Below are positions 42,497 through 51,542 of a DNA stretch of 64,000 bases, piece after piece. Source of the stretch: Streptomyces sp. NRRL F-5126. Its GTDB lineage: Bacteria; Actinomycetota; Actinomycetes; Streptomycetales; Streptomycetaceae. The stretch lies in NCBI RefSeq assembly GCF_000721265.1, contig NZ_JOFZ01000010.1:1-64000 (forward strand), in the 5' to 3' direction. Within the stretch, counting starts at the first letter, position 1; the number at the start of each line of letters is the position of its first letter. The notes under the pieces were generated by a model that had not been told where the DNA came from, searched no databases, and worked only from the letters and a program-made list of their open reading frames with translations. The translations under genes were made by a program, and so were the position numbers.

Positions 42497-43231
42497 TCAT
42501 CGCACGATGACCGAGCGGATCCAGGCGAGTTGGCCGGAGACCTCCCCCGCCTCTGCGGTCTTGTCCCGGTCGGAGCCGTCGAAGACGCCGACGAGCCTCT
42601 CCTTGCCGCGCGGAGCGGTGGTCATCACCGGCCCGCCGGAGTCGCCGCCGGCGGGGATCCCGGACACCTTGGCCATGCAGAAGTCCGAACCGCCCGGTGC
42701 GGTGAACCCCTCGCACCGGGGATCGTCCGGCCGCACCACCCGCAGCCTCGACTGCTTGAGCACGGGCGACTGGCAGGCGTTCTCGTCCCCGGTGCAGGTG
42801 GCGCCCCACCCGTACTGCCGCACGGCCTCGCCCGGGTGGACCCCGGACGTGGCGAGGCGCGCCGTGCGCACCCTCATGGGCGGGACCTCGACGAGCATCA
42901 TGTCGGCGTGAGCGCTCCCCACGAGCCCGCCGGACACCGGGCGGACCGTGGCGCCCTTCCGCATGTCGAGGCTGCCGACCCTGAACGAGACGCGCTTGAC
43001 GGAGATCCGCCGCCCCTGCTCGAAGAAGCAGTGGGAGGCGCTGATGATCCACCGCCGCGCGATCGCCGTGCCGGTGCACACCGGCTTGCCGTCGACCAGC
43101 ATGCGCACCGCCCAGGGGCCGTAGGTACTCCTCGCTCCACCGATGACGGCGGACGCCGGCGCGGCCGACACGACGGATGCCGTCATCAGGAACAAGCCGG
43201 TCAGCAACAGCACACGCACTCGACGCACCAT
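42497..43231 (-). CDS. Secreted trypsin-like serine protease (S1)
   Basis: This 244-aa protein has a Sec signal peptide (VRRVRVLLLTGLFLMTASVVSAAPASA, residues 2-28) followed at once by VIGG, the mature trypsin-type N-terminus. The catalytic triad is His in ISASHCF (about 68), Asp in SAHADMMLVEV (about 110) and Ser in GIPAGGDSGGPV (about 196). Cysteines could form three disulfides. The substrate pocket is not clear-cut. The ATG at 43231 follows AAGGAGC. It probably has a role in extracellular proteolysis. Confidence 0.92.
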   Translation of the reverse strand: MVRRVRVLLLTGLFLMTASVVSAAPASAVIGGARSTYGPWAVRMLVDGKPVCTGTAIARRWIISASHCFFEQGRRISVKRVSFRVGSLDMRKGATVRPVSGGLVGSAHADMMLVEVPPMRVRTARLATSGVHPGEAVRQYGWGATCTGDENACQSPVLKQSRLRVVRPDDPRCEGFTAPGGSDFCMAKVSGIPAGGDSGGPVMTTAPRGKERLVGVFDGSDRDKTAEAGEVSGQLAWIRSVIVR

Positions 43232-43348
43232 CGGGAATGCTCCTTGTTGCGGGGCAGCACAGGCACTTCTGAGGGTGAGATACCACGCGGGGGAGAAAAG
43301 TTCCCGCTTCAGCGTGACGGCGCGTCGAATGCACCGCCCCTGCGGTGG

Positions 43349-44338
43349 TCAGGCGTGGGCCGACTCCAGCGCCCGCTTCAGGTTGTACTCGGCGATCCCT
43401 GCCATGAAGTCCCGGTCGGGGAAGTCACCGTCGAGCAGCCGCAGCGGCCCCGCGGTCAGCGAGAGTCGCTGTGCGAGCGTGTAGAGCGCGAGCCGGTCGC
43501 CGTCCAATCCACTCGCGGACAACGGCTGGTATGCGTCGTGCAGGCGGATCCGCAGAAACACGTGCTCCCATTCGACGTCGAAGTACATCAGCCCCTCGAT
43601 GTCGATCAGCACGGGGTTCCCCTCCGCGTCCACCAGCACATGGTCAGGGCCGAGTTCGCCGTGCACGACCGCGTACTCCGCGCGCGGACTCACCGCCGCC
43701 GCCAGGTCGAACAGCCGCTCCCGAAGCCTGTCGCGGGCGTCCGCGACCCGCGAATCGCGCGAGGCCGCCTCGGTGAGGTCCCGCAGCGCGCGGTCGAGAA
43801 CCACTCCCTCGCACGAGGTGCCGCGTGATCGCTCCCCTCCGTCGACCACGGCCACCTTGCCGTACACGGGTGCCCGGTGGCCTCGCATCGCCTCCAGCGA
43901 CTCCGCGAGCCTCGCCATGACCGGCGCGGCCGCACTCCTGTCGCGCGCGAGGAAGGCCTCCAGGTTCTCGCCCTGGACGTCCTCGACGATCGCCAGGCCC
44001 GCCGGGCCGTGTGAACCGTCGCGGTCGATGAGACGGAGCGCCGGGACGCGGACACCGAGCGACTCCAGCCGCGCGTGCGCGGCCTGGAACAGATCGAGCC
44101 CGGAACCCGGCGAGAACGGGTCGGTGAGGTCGTCGTCGTGCTCGGCCGCGGGCCAGTAGTTCTCGGCGTCGCTCCACAGGTAGGCGATGGCCGTAGTGGC
44201 GTCATCCATCACCAGGCGGTACACGCCCTTCTTGCTGCCGCCCACAACCCGCTCGACTGCCTCAAGCCGCCGGCCGCTGCCCAGGGCGGCCCGCGCCGCA
44301 CCCGCCAACTGCTCCCGCGTCGCTGCCTTGCGTGCCAC
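43349..44338 (-). CDS. Aminoglycoside-phosphotransferase-fold (APH) protein with altered catalytic motif
   Basis: This 329-aa protein has the APH/choline-kinase fold: N-terminal kinase-like lobe, linker LAIVEDVQGENLEAFL, and the loop EYAVVHGELGPDHVLVDAEGNPVLIDIEGLMYFDVEWEH. The usual HGDxxxxN is changed to HGELGPDH (Asp to Glu, Asn to His), so activity may be altered. The IDIEG replaces the usual IDFE/DFG-like metal motif. The substrate is unknown and it need not be a resistance enzyme. The GTG start is at 44338. It is divergent from the AAA ATPase gene. Confidence 0.82.
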   Translation of the reverse strand: MARKAATREQLAGAARAALGSGRRLEAVERVVGGSKKGVYRLVMDDATTAIAYLWSDAENYWPAAEHDDDLTDPFSPGSGLDLFQAAHARLESLGVRVPALRLIDRDGSHGPAGLAIVEDVQGENLEAFLARDRSAAAPVMARLAESLEAMRGHRAPVYGKVAVVDGGERSRGTSCEGVVLDRALRDLTEAASRDSRVADARDRLRERLFDLAAAVSPRAEYAVVHGELGPDHVLVDAEGNPVLIDIEGLMYFDVEWEHVFLRIRLHDAYQPLSASGLDGDRLALYTLAQRLSLTAGPLRLLDGDFPDRDFMAGIAEYNLKRALESAHA

Positions 44339-44584
44339 TCTCCCGACCGCCTTCCGTCACGACAACCCGCACACCCTACGAACGCGGCTGCGCGGCGGCG
44401 ATCGGTTTGTTCACCCCGAAAGACGTCGCCAGTGGTTGGGGCAGGGCTTCGGCGGACACCGCGTGCGCAGGTACGATGCACTGCGGTGCGGTCAAATACC
44501 GTCCACCAAGAGGTGGTTCAGCAGCGGCCGACGGGCAACCGCCCGCCGGGACACCGCGGGGGCACGGTGTGGGTGGGGGCCTGG

Positions 44585-46480
44585 ATGGACATCGGCACGC
44601 AGGGCACGGCGGCGCCGGGCGACCTGGCGTGGGTGCGTGGCGTCGACGCGTACACCATGGGCGCTTACCCGCAGGCCGAGGAGGAGTTCAAGGCCGCGGT
44701 GCGGCTCGATCCCGGCATGGCGGACGGCTGGCTAGGGCTGCACGCGCTGCGCGTGGACACGTCCACCGCGCTGCTGCGGATGTACGCGGCACGCGACCGC
44801 TTCGGCGAGCAGCGCGCCCTGCACGGCCGCACTCTCAACTCCTGGTACTGGCTGGGCTGGTGGGTCCAGCCCGTGCTGGAGACGGTGCGTGATCTGCTGC
44901 TCGCACACGCCTCGCACTGGCTGGACGGGCGCAGAGTGCCCGAACTCGACCACGCGCTGGCCGGGTTGCCGCCCGCGGAGTCGGATGCGCAGGTCAGGTT
45001 CCTGCATGCCTGCCGCGCCTACCTCGTCAAGGACTGGGAGCTGCTGGCCCGTTGCACTGACCCGCTGCTCGACGACGCGCAGCTGGGCACGGAGGCCGGC
45101 CTGTTCGGCGGCATGGCCCGGGTGCGGCAGGAGATGTACGGGCAGGCCGAGCCGCTGCTCGCCACCGCTCTCATGCGGTGCCGCAGCGAGCAGCCGCAGC
45201 GCAAGGAGCTGCGGTACTGGCTGGCCCGCGCCCACGAGGGCACCGGACGCAGCGCCGCCGCGCTGCCCCTGTACCGCGCCGTGCACCGGCTCGACCCGTC
45301 GTTCATGGACACGGCCGCGCGGCTCGCGGCGATCGCGGACTCCGACGGGTACGAGGCCGTCGCCGACGGCGCCTACGACCTGGCGGGTCCCGCGGGGGCC
45401 GTGCCGCTGGCGCTGGCGGGGCCCGGCGCCGAGGCGCTGTCGGAGGCGCGCGGCGAACCCGACGCGGTGCTCCCGCTCGACCCGCGGTTCGGCGGCGGGG
45501 TGCCGGGCGCCGCGGGGCCCGCCGTCTCCCCCGACGAGATACGCGAGCGTACGGTGCCGCCACCGCGGCAGCCCTCCCCGGCGGACTTCCCCGGTGCCCC
45601 GACGGATCCGGCGCTGCTGGCCGATGCGCTGGCGGAGCTGGACCGCATGGTCGGCCTCGAACCGGTGAAGCGGCAGGTGCGGGCGTTGTCGGCGCAGCTG
45701 AACATGGCGCGCCTGCGGGCCGGCGAGGGGCTGCCCGTCCAGCCGCCGAAGCGGCACTTCGTCTTCCTCGGCCCGTCCGGCACGGGCAAGACGACGGTGG
45801 CACGGATCCTCGGCCGCGTCTTCTACGCCCTCGGGCTGCTCGGCGGTGACCATCTGGTGGAGGCGCAGCGCGCCGACCTCGTCGGCGAGTACCTCGGCCA
45901 GACGGCCGTGAAGGCGAACGAGCTGATCGACTCGGCGATCGGCGGGGTGCTGTTCGTGGACGAGGCGTACAGCCTGTCCAACGCCGGGTACAGCAAGGGC
46001 GACGCGTACGGCGAGGAGGCACTCCAGGTGCTTCTGAAGCGTGCCGAGGACAGTCGCGACGACCTGGTGGTGATACTCGCCGGCTACCCGGAGGGCATGG
46101 AGCGGCTGTTCGCGGCGAACCCCGGACTCTCGTCGCGGTTCACCACGCGGGTCGACTTCCCGAGCTACCGTCCGCTGGAGCTGACCGCCATCGGCCGGGT
46201 GCTCGCCGCGGAGGGCGGCGACGCGTGGGACGAGGAGGCGCTCGACGAGCTGCGCTCCATCAGCGGGCACGTCGTCGACCAGGGCTGGATCGACGACCTC
46301 GGCAACGGGCGCTTCCTGCGGACGCTGTACGAGAAGAGCTGTGCCTACCGGGACCTGCGCCTCGCGGGCTACCCGTCCACGCCGACCCGTGACGACCTGT
46401 CGACACTGCGCCTGCCCGACCTGATGCAGGCCTACGGTGAGGCGCTGTCCGGCCGGGACACGGCGACCGGCCCGGAGTGA
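44585..46480 (+). CDS. CbxX/CfqX-type AAA ATPase (EccA-like)
   Basis: This 631-aa protein has an N-terminal TPR-like helical domain (GVDAYTMGAYPQAEEEFKAAVRLDPGMADGWLGLHALRVD, to about residue 260), a Pro-rich linker, then a AAA module with Walker A FLGPSGTGKTTVA (about 394-406), Walker B GGVLFVDEAYSL, and sensor/arginine-finger motifs NPGLSSRFTTRVDFPSY. This plan matches EccA of type VII secretion and CbbX-like activases. No esx or ecc genes are near, so its partner is unknown. ATG 44585 is preferred; GTG 44567 is an alternative. Confidence 0.88.
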   Translation: MDIGTQGTAAPGDLAWVRGVDAYTMGAYPQAEEEFKAAVRLDPGMADGWLGLHALRVDTSTALLRMYAARDRFGEQRALHGRTLNSWYWLGWWVQPVLETVRDLLLAHASHWLDGRRVPELDHALAGLPPAESDAQVRFLHACRAYLVKDWELLARCTDPLLDDAQLGTEAGLFGGMARVRQEMYGQAEPLLATALMRCRSEQPQRKELRYWLARAHEGTGRSAAALPLYRAVHRLDPSFMDTAARLAAIADSDGYEAVADGAYDLAGPAGAVPLALAGPGAEALSEARGEPDAVLPLDPRFGGGVPGAAGPAVSPDEIRERTVPPPRQPSPADFPGAPTDPALLADALAELDRMVGLEPVKRQVRALSAQLNMARLRAGEGLPVQPPKRHFVFLGPSGTGKTTVARILGRVFYALGLLGGDHLVEAQRADLVGEYLGQTAVKANELIDSAIGGVLFVDEAYSLSNAGYSKGDAYGEEALQVLLKRAEDSRDDLVVILAGYPEGMERLFAANPGLSSRFTTRVDFPSYRPLELTAIGRVLAAEGGDAWDEEALDELRSISGHVVDQGWIDDLGNGRFLRTLYEKSCAYRDLRLAGYPSTPTRDDLSTLRLPDLMQAYGEALSGRDTATGPE

Positions 46481-46513
46481 CCTGCACCCGGGCGGAGCGC
46501 CGAGCGCACCCCG

Positions 46514-46544
46514 CCGGGCCGCCTGCCGGGACCTGACGGCCCGG
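46514..46544. terminator. Terminator-like hairpin
   Basis: CCGGGCCG (46514-46521) pairs perfectly with CGGCCCGG (46537-46544) around a 15-base loop, between the converging AAA ATPase and CNNM genes. Confidence 0.5.
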
Positions 46545-46560
46545 GCCGCCGGCCCGCCGC

Positions 46561-47676
46561 TCACGCGCGGGGGGCCAGGACCGCCTGGGCGTCGTCGCCG
46601 CCGTGCTGCCCCTGGGACGGCATGGCGCTCCCCGCGTCCGCGGCGTCGCGGTGTGACGGGTCGCGCACCTCGCCGACGAGCGTCTCCAGCACGTCCTCCA
46701 GGGCGACCAGGCCGATCACCCGGCCCGTCGCGTCCGCGACCTGCGCCAGGTGGGTGGCGGCCCTGCGCATCACGGTGAGGGCGTCGTCCAGCGGGAGCTC
46801 GGCGCGCAGGGTGGTCATCGGGCGCCACAGGTGCTGCGGCACCGCGCGTTCCGGTGCCTCAAGGTCGAGTACGTCCTTGACGTGCAGGTAGCCCATGAAC
46901 GCCCCGCCCGCCACGGCGCACACCGGGAAGCGCGAGTAGCCGGTGCGCACCGTCAGCTCCTCGATCTCGCGCGGGGTGACGGCGGCGGTCACCGTGATGA
47001 GCGAACCGCGGCTCAGCAGGACGTCGGTGACGGGGCGGCTGCCCAGCTCCAGGGCGTCCTCCAGCTGCTCCTGCGCCTCGGGTTCGAGCAGGCCTGCCTG
47101 GCCCGAGTCCTCCACGAGCCGGCCGAGCTGGACGCTCGTGTACACGGAGTCGACCTCGTCCTTCGGCTCGACGCGGAACATCCGCAGCACCAGCCGGGCG
47201 CACGCGGCGAGCGCGACGGTGACCGGGCGGCAGGGCCTGGCGAAGGCGACGAGCCAGGGGCCCAGCCACATGGCCGCCTTGTCGGGGGCCGCCATGGCGA
47301 GGTTCTTCGGGACCATCTCGCCGATCACGAGGTGCAGGAAGGACACCATCGCGAGCGCGATCACATAGCCGACCGGGTGGACGGCGACCTCGGGCAGGTG
47401 CACGGCCTGGAAGACCGGTTCCAGCAGGTGGGCCACGGTCGGCTCGGCGACGGCGCCGAGCGTCAGCGAGCAGACCGTGACGCCGAACTGCGCGGCGGCC
47501 ATCATCTGCGGCAGGTTCTCCAGGCCTTGCAGGGTCCTGCGGGCGCGTGCCGAGCCCGCGCGCGCGTGGGGTTCGATCTGGCTGCGGCGCACGGAGACGA
47601 GGGAGAACTCGGCGGCCACGAAGAAGCCGTTGGCGAGCACGAGCAGTAGCGCGCAGGCCAGTTGGAGGACGCTCAC
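46561..47676 (-). CDS. CNNM/HlyC-CorC-type transporter protein, first paralogue
   Basis: This 371-aa membrane protein has an N-terminal DUF21/CNNM domain of about four helices (LACALLLVLANGFFVAAEFSLVSVRRSQIE, IGEMVPKNLAM) and a CBS-pair domain (GYSRFPVC...GYLHVKDVLDLE...VIGLVALEDVLETLVGEVRD). Such proteins are linked to magnesium or other cation efflux. It lacks the C-terminal CorC_HlyC domain of its neighbour. The GTG start at 47676 overlaps the upstream stop by 4 bp, so the two are coupled and may form a heteromer. Confidence 0.9.
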   Translation of the reverse strand: MSVLQLACALLLVLANGFFVAAEFSLVSVRRSQIEPHARAGSARARRTLQGLENLPQMMAAAQFGVTVCSLTLGAVAEPTVAHLLEPVFQAVHLPEVAVHPVGYVIALAMVSFLHLVIGEMVPKNLAMAAPDKAAMWLGPWLVAFARPCRPVTVALAACARLVLRMFRVEPKDEVDSVYTSVQLGRLVEDSGQAGLLEPEAQEQLEDALELGSRPVTDVLLSRGSLITVTAAVTPREIEELTVRTGYSRFPVCAVAGGAFMGYLHVKDVLDLEAPERAVPQHLWRPMTTLRAELPLDDALTVMRRAATHLAQVADATGRVIGLVALEDVLETLVGEVRDPSHRDAADAGSAMPSQGQHGGDDAQAVLAPRA

Positions 47677-49082
47677 CCGGTGCCTCCAGCCGCCGCGTCG
47701 GCCGTGGCGCGCCTCTCGGCCCGGAGGCCCGGCCCGTCGGCGTCCGCGCCGGGTCCGTCCGCCGCCGGCACCGCGCCGGTGCGTACGATCCGCACGCGCT
47801 CGGCGCGGTAGCGGTCCACCTGCCGCACCGCGAGCCGCCAGCCCGGCAGTTCGACGCGGTCGCCGGGGACGGGGATGCGGCCGAGCAGGTCGGCGACCAG
47901 GCCCGCGAGGGTCTCGTAGGGCCCTTCGGGCGCTTCGAGGCCGATGCGCCGCAGGGTGAAGACGCGGGCGCTGCCGTCGGCCTCCCAGGCGGGGTGTCCG
48001 TCCTCGGCGGGCGCGGGGACGACCTCGGGGCGCGCGGCGCCCTCGGCGTCGTGCTCGTCGCGTACCTCGCCGACGAGTTCCTCGACGATGTCCTCGATGG
48101 TGACGACGCCCGCGGTGCCGCCGTACTCGTCGACGACGACGGCTATCGGCTGCTCGGTGCGCAGCCGGGCGAGCAGCTGGCGCGCGGGCAGCGTCTCGGG
48201 GACGAGCAGCGCAGGTACGGCTATGCGCGTGACGGGCGTGCGCGGGCGCAGGTGAGCCGGTACGGCGAGCGCGTCCTTGAGGTGGACCATGCCGACGATC
48301 TCGTCCATCCGGTCGCGGTAGACGGGGAAGCGTGACAGGCCGGTCGCGCGGGTGAGGTTGACGACGTCCGCGGCGGTCGCGTCGGTCTGCAGCGCGCTGA
48401 CCTTCACGCGGGGCGTCATCACGTGCTCCGCCGTGAGCCCGCCGAGTGCGACGGTGCGCACGAAGAGGTCGGCCGTGTCCTGTTCGAGGGTGCCCGCCTG
48501 CGCCGAGTGGCGGGCGAGCGAGACCAGCTCGCCCGGTGTGCGGGCCGACGCGAGCTCGTCGGTGGGCTCGACGCCGAGCATCCGCACGATCCTGTTGGCG
48601 ACGGTGGTCAGCAGCGCGATCACCGGCCGCAGCAGCAGGCTGAAGCGGTGCTGGGGCCCGGCGACGAACCGGGCGACCTGGAGCGGCTTGGACACCGCCC
48701 AGTTCTTGGGCACGAGCTCGCCGATGACCATCTGCGCGGCGGACGCGACGAGCATGCCGAGTACGACGGCGATGCCGGCGACCGCGTCGTCCGGCAGCCC
48801 CGTCGCGGACAGCGGGGGCGTGAGCAGGTCGTCGAGCGCGGGCTCGGCGAGCATGCCGACGACCAGGGAGGTGACGGTGATGCCGAGCTGGGTGCCGGAG
48901 AGCTGGAAGGACAGCTCGCGCACGGCCTTGACGACGACGCCCGCGCGCCGGTCTCCGGCGGCCGCGGCGCGTTCCGCGTCCGCTCGCTCCACCGTGACGA
49001 GGCCGAACTCGGCCGCCACGAAGAAGCCGTTGGCGAGGATGAGGACGAGTGCCGCGGCGAGCAGCAGCAGGGGGACCATCAT
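47673..49082 (-). CDS. CNNM/HlyC-CorC-type transporter protein, second paralogue with CorC domain
   Basis: This 469-aa protein has the same plan as its downstream neighbour: CNNM membrane domain (LLAAALVLILANGFFVAAEFGLV, IGELVPKNWAV), CBS pair (GLSRFPVYRDRMDEIVGMVHLKDAL...VVVDEYGGTAGVVTIEDIVEELVGEVRDEHD), then a CorC_HlyC domain (about residues 360-440) of the kind found at the C-terminus of cation efflux proteins. The ATG at 49082 (or the adjacent second Met) follows GGGAGG. Tandem paralogues suggest a paired complex. Confidence 0.91.
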   Translation of the reverse strand: MMVPLLLLAAALVLILANGFFVAAEFGLVTVERADAERAAAAGDRRAGVVVKAVRELSFQLSGTQLGITVTSLVVGMLAEPALDDLLTPPLSATGLPDDAVAGIAVVLGMLVASAAQMVIGELVPKNWAVSKPLQVARFVAGPQHRFSLLLRPVIALLTTVANRIVRMLGVEPTDELASARTPGELVSLARHSAQAGTLEQDTADLFVRTVALGGLTAEHVMTPRVKVSALQTDATAADVVNLTRATGLSRFPVYRDRMDEIVGMVHLKDALAVPAHLRPRTPVTRIAVPALLVPETLPARQLLARLRTEQPIAVVVDEYGGTAGVVTIEDIVEELVGEVRDEHDAEGAARPEVVPAPAEDGHPAWEADGSARVFTLRRIGLEAPEGPYETLAGLVADLLGRIPVPGDRVELPGWRLAVRQVDRYRAERVRIVRTGAVPAADGPGADADGPGLRAERRATADAAAGGTG

Positions 49083-49263
49083 GTCGCCGCCTCCCGGAAG
49101 GGGGCGGCGCAGGTACTACCGGACGTTCCGTCCATTGCTGGAGGGAGTCACTCCTCGATTAGCAGGAATCCCCGCGGGCCTCGACCGGCCGTGGGATGCG
49201 GGGCAGGGCGCTCCTGGCGCCCGCTCCCCACAGAATAGTCAAGACGGCGTGCAAAGGGATGTG

Positions 49264-49773
49264 TCAGCGCCCGGCCGCCGGCGGGGCGCCCGATTCGGTG
49301 CCGGTGCCGTGGGCGTCGACGAGGGCGCGCAGGGCGCGTGCGTCCCTGATGGCGCTGTGGCGTGCGATGCCCGGCTGGATGCCGAGCGCGGGCATGCTGG
49401 TGCCGTCGCTGAGGTCGAGGAAGACCCACGGGTCTCCGGGGCGCAGGTTGACCGCGAGGATCTCGGGCCAGGTGAGACGCCTGACACGTGTGAGGTTGAC
49501 CACGGTCACCCCGCCGTGGTCGGCGACGACCTTCGGCCTGGCGAGCAGGGCGAGCACGCCGTCGACGATCACGGCGACCACGAGGAACCCGGCCTGCTCG
49601 GCCGGTTCCGCCGCGTCGAGCAGCAGCGCGAGGCAGGCGATCACCGCGAGCATGACGAACCCGGCGACGAGCAGGAGCAGCCGGGTGCGCCGCGGCCTGA
49701 AGGTCACCGGCAGCGGCGGGGGCGCGCCGTGCGCCCGCCCACCGCCGTCGTCCGGCGGCGTCTTCGACGGCAT
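49264..49773 (-). CDS. PH-domain membrane protein
   Basis: This 169-aa protein has two membrane helices (LLLLVAGFVMLAVIACLALLLD and AGFLVVAVIVDGVLALLA) followed by a bacterial PH-like domain (VTVVNLTRVRRLTWPEILAVNLRPGDPWVFLDLSDG). Such proteins are common in actinobacteria; their function is unknown. The ATG at 49773 lies 5 bp after the hisG stop, so it is translated from the same transcript as hisE-hisG. Confidence 0.85.
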   Translation of the reverse strand: MPSKTPPDDGGGRAHGAPPPLPVTFRPRRTRLLLLVAGFVMLAVIACLALLLDAAEPAEQAGFLVVAVIVDGVLALLARPKVVADHGGVTVVNLTRVRRLTWPEILAVNLRPGDPWVFLDLSDGTSMPALGIQPGIARHSAIRDARALRALVDAHGTGTESGAPPAAGR

Positions 49774-49778
49774 CGCCG

Positions 49779-50624
49779 TCAGAGCCGGCAGGCGTGGATG
49801 GCCGTGGTGAGGATGGCGCGGGCGCCGAGGGCGTACAGGTCGTCCATGATGCGCTGCGCGTCGACGGTGGGGACCATCGCACGGACGGCGACCCAGCCCT
49901 CGTTGTGCAGCGGCGAGACGGTCGGAGACTCAAGGCCCGGGGTGAGCGCGACGGCGCGCTCCAGGTGCTCGGCGCGGCAGTCGTAGTCCATCATCACGTA
50001 GGTGCGGGCCACCAGGACGCCCTGGAGCCTGCGCAGGAACTGCCCGACCTTGGGGTCGTCGGCGGCGCCCGTGGCGCGGACGACGACCGCCTCCGACGTC
50101 ATGATCGGCTCGCCGACCACTTCGAGGCCGGCGTTCCGCAGCGATGTGCCGGTCTCGACGACGTCGGCGATGACCTGGGCGACGCCGAGCTGGATCGCGG
50201 TCTCGACCGCCCCGTCGAGGTGGACGACGGAGGCGTTGATGCCGTTGTCCGCGAGGTGCTTCGCCACGATGCCCTCGTAGGAGGTGGCGACCGTCATCCC
50301 CCCGAAGTCCCCGACGCCCTTGGCGGTGCCGGGCTTCGTGGCGTAGCGGAAGGTGGAGCGCGCGAAGCCGAGCTCCATGATCGGCTCGGCGTCCGCGCCC
50401 GAGTCGAGCAGCAGGTCGCGGCCCGTGATGCCGACGTCGAGGCGTCCCGAGCTCACGTAGATCGCGATGTCGCGGGGGCGCAGGTAGAAGAACTCCACCT
50501 CGTTGACGGGGTCGACGAGTACGAGCTCCTTCGACTCCTTGCGCTGCTGGTAGCCGGCCTCATGGAGCATCGCCGACGCAGGTCCTGACAGTGAACCCTT
50601 GTTGGGAACGGCGATGCGCAGCAT
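49779..50624 (-). CDS. hisG: ATP phosphoribosyltransferase (long form)
   Basis: This 281-aa enzyme catalyses the first step of histidine biosynthesis, joining ATP and PRPP. Family motifs are LRIAVPNKGSLSGPA at the start, PRDIAIYVSSGRLDVGITGRDLL, and ADVVETGTSLRNAGLEVV. The C-terminal 75 residues form the regulatory domain of the long form, usually feedback-inhibited by histidine. It lies 70 bp after hisE and is separate from the main his cluster, which is not in this window. Confidence 0.96.
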   Translation of the reverse strand: MLRIAVPNKGSLSGPASAMLHEAGYQQRKESKELVLVDPVNEVEFFYLRPRDIAIYVSSGRLDVGITGRDLLLDSGADAEPIMELGFARSTFRYATKPGTAKGVGDFGGMTVATSYEGIVAKHLADNGINASVVHLDGAVETAIQLGVAQVIADVVETGTSLRNAGLEVVGEPIMTSEAVVVRATGAADDPKVGQFLRRLQGVLVARTYVMMDYDCRAEHLERAVALTPGLESPTVSPLHNEGWVAVRAMVPTVDAQRIMDDLYALGARAILTTAIHACRL

Positions 50625-50694
50625 GGTTGCGGCTTCCTCACGGTGTCGTTGGCTGGTGCGGGCACGGCCTGTGGCGGCCCGGGGACGGATCGGC

Positions 50695-50967
50695 TCAGAG
50701 ATGGGCGTACACGTCGTCGAGGTCGATCCCGCACGCGACCATCATCACCTGGACGTGGTAGAGGAGCTGGGAGATCTCCTCCGCGGCGGCTTCCTTGCCC
50801 TCGTGCTCGGCGGCCATCCACACTTCGGCGGCCTCCTCGACGACCTTCTTGCCGATGGCATGGACGCCCTTGCCGACCAGCTCGGCGGTGCGGGACGTGG
50901 CGGGGTCCGCCTGGGCGGCCTTGTGCTGGAGCTCGGCGAAGAGCTCCTCGAACGTCTTGTTGGACAT
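50695..50967 (-). CDS. hisE: Phosphoribosyl-ATP pyrophosphatase
   Basis: This 90-aa enzyme catalyses the second step of histidine biosynthesis, splitting pyrophosphate from PR-ATP. The MazG-like helical signature is clear in [45 protein letters not shown], with the metal-binding Glu pairs. ATG 50967 gives the usual N-terminus [20 protein letters not shown] 50979 is an alternative. It follows ribH by 19 bp, so the rib and his genes are probably on one transcript. Confidence 0.95.
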   Translation of the reverse strand: MSNKTFEELFAELQHKAAQADPATSRTAELVGKGVHAIGKKVVEEAAEVWMAAEHEGKEAAAEEISQLLYHVQVMMVACGIDLDDVYAHL

Positions 50968-50986
50968 GGTGTCGCTCACTCTAGCG

Positions 50987-51487
50987 TCAGGCGCCGGCCG
51001 CCTGGCGCCAGGGTTCGGCGACGGTCCGCAGGATCGTGGCCGTGGCGACGGCCGCGGTGACGGCCTCGTGCCCCTTGTCCTCGGTCGAGCCCTCCAGGCC
51101 CGCGCGGTCCAGCGCCTGCTGCTCGGTGTCGCACGTCAGCACGCCGAAGCCGACGGGGACGCCCGTCTGCGTGGACACCTGGGTGAGCCCCTGGGTGACG
51201 CCCTGGCACACATACTCGAAGTGCGGTGTGCCGCCGCGGATGACGACGCCGAGGGCCACGACAGCGTCGTAGCCGCGCTCTGCCAGTGCCTTGACGACGA
51301 CCGGCAGCTCGAAGCTGCCGGGCACCCGCAACAGGGTGGGCTCGTCGATGCCCAGTTCGTGCAGGGCGCGCATCGCGCCGTCGACGAGGCCGTCCATCAC
51401 CTTTTCGTGCCAGCTGGCCGCGACGACGGCGACCCTGAGGTCCCCGCAGTTCTTGACGGTCAGTTCCGGCGCGCCCTTGCCGCTCAC
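50987..51487 (-). CDS. ribH: 6,7-dimethyl-8-ribityllumazine synthase
   Basis: This 166-aa enzyme condenses 5-amino-6-ribitylaminouracil with dihydroxybutanone phosphate, the penultimate riboflavin step, usually as a 60-mer or pentamer. Family motifs are [55 protein letters not shown] (catalytic His) and [16 protein letters not shown]. The GTG at 51487 gives family length. It lies 55 bp after ribBA in the rib operon. Confidence 0.96.
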   Translation of the reverse strand: MSGKGAPELTVKNCGDLRVAVVAASWHEKVMDGLVDGAMRALHELGIDEPTLLRVPGSFELPVVVKALAERGYDAVVALGVVIRGGTPHFEYVCQGVTQGLTQVSTQTGVPVGFGVLTCDTEQQALDRAGLEGSTEDKGHEAVTAAVATATILRTVAEPWRQAAGA

Positions 51488-51542
51488 GTGTCTCCCTGTT
51501 TCGTTTCTGCCGGGTGCTGTCCGGGTTCGTGCCCGGTGGGTA

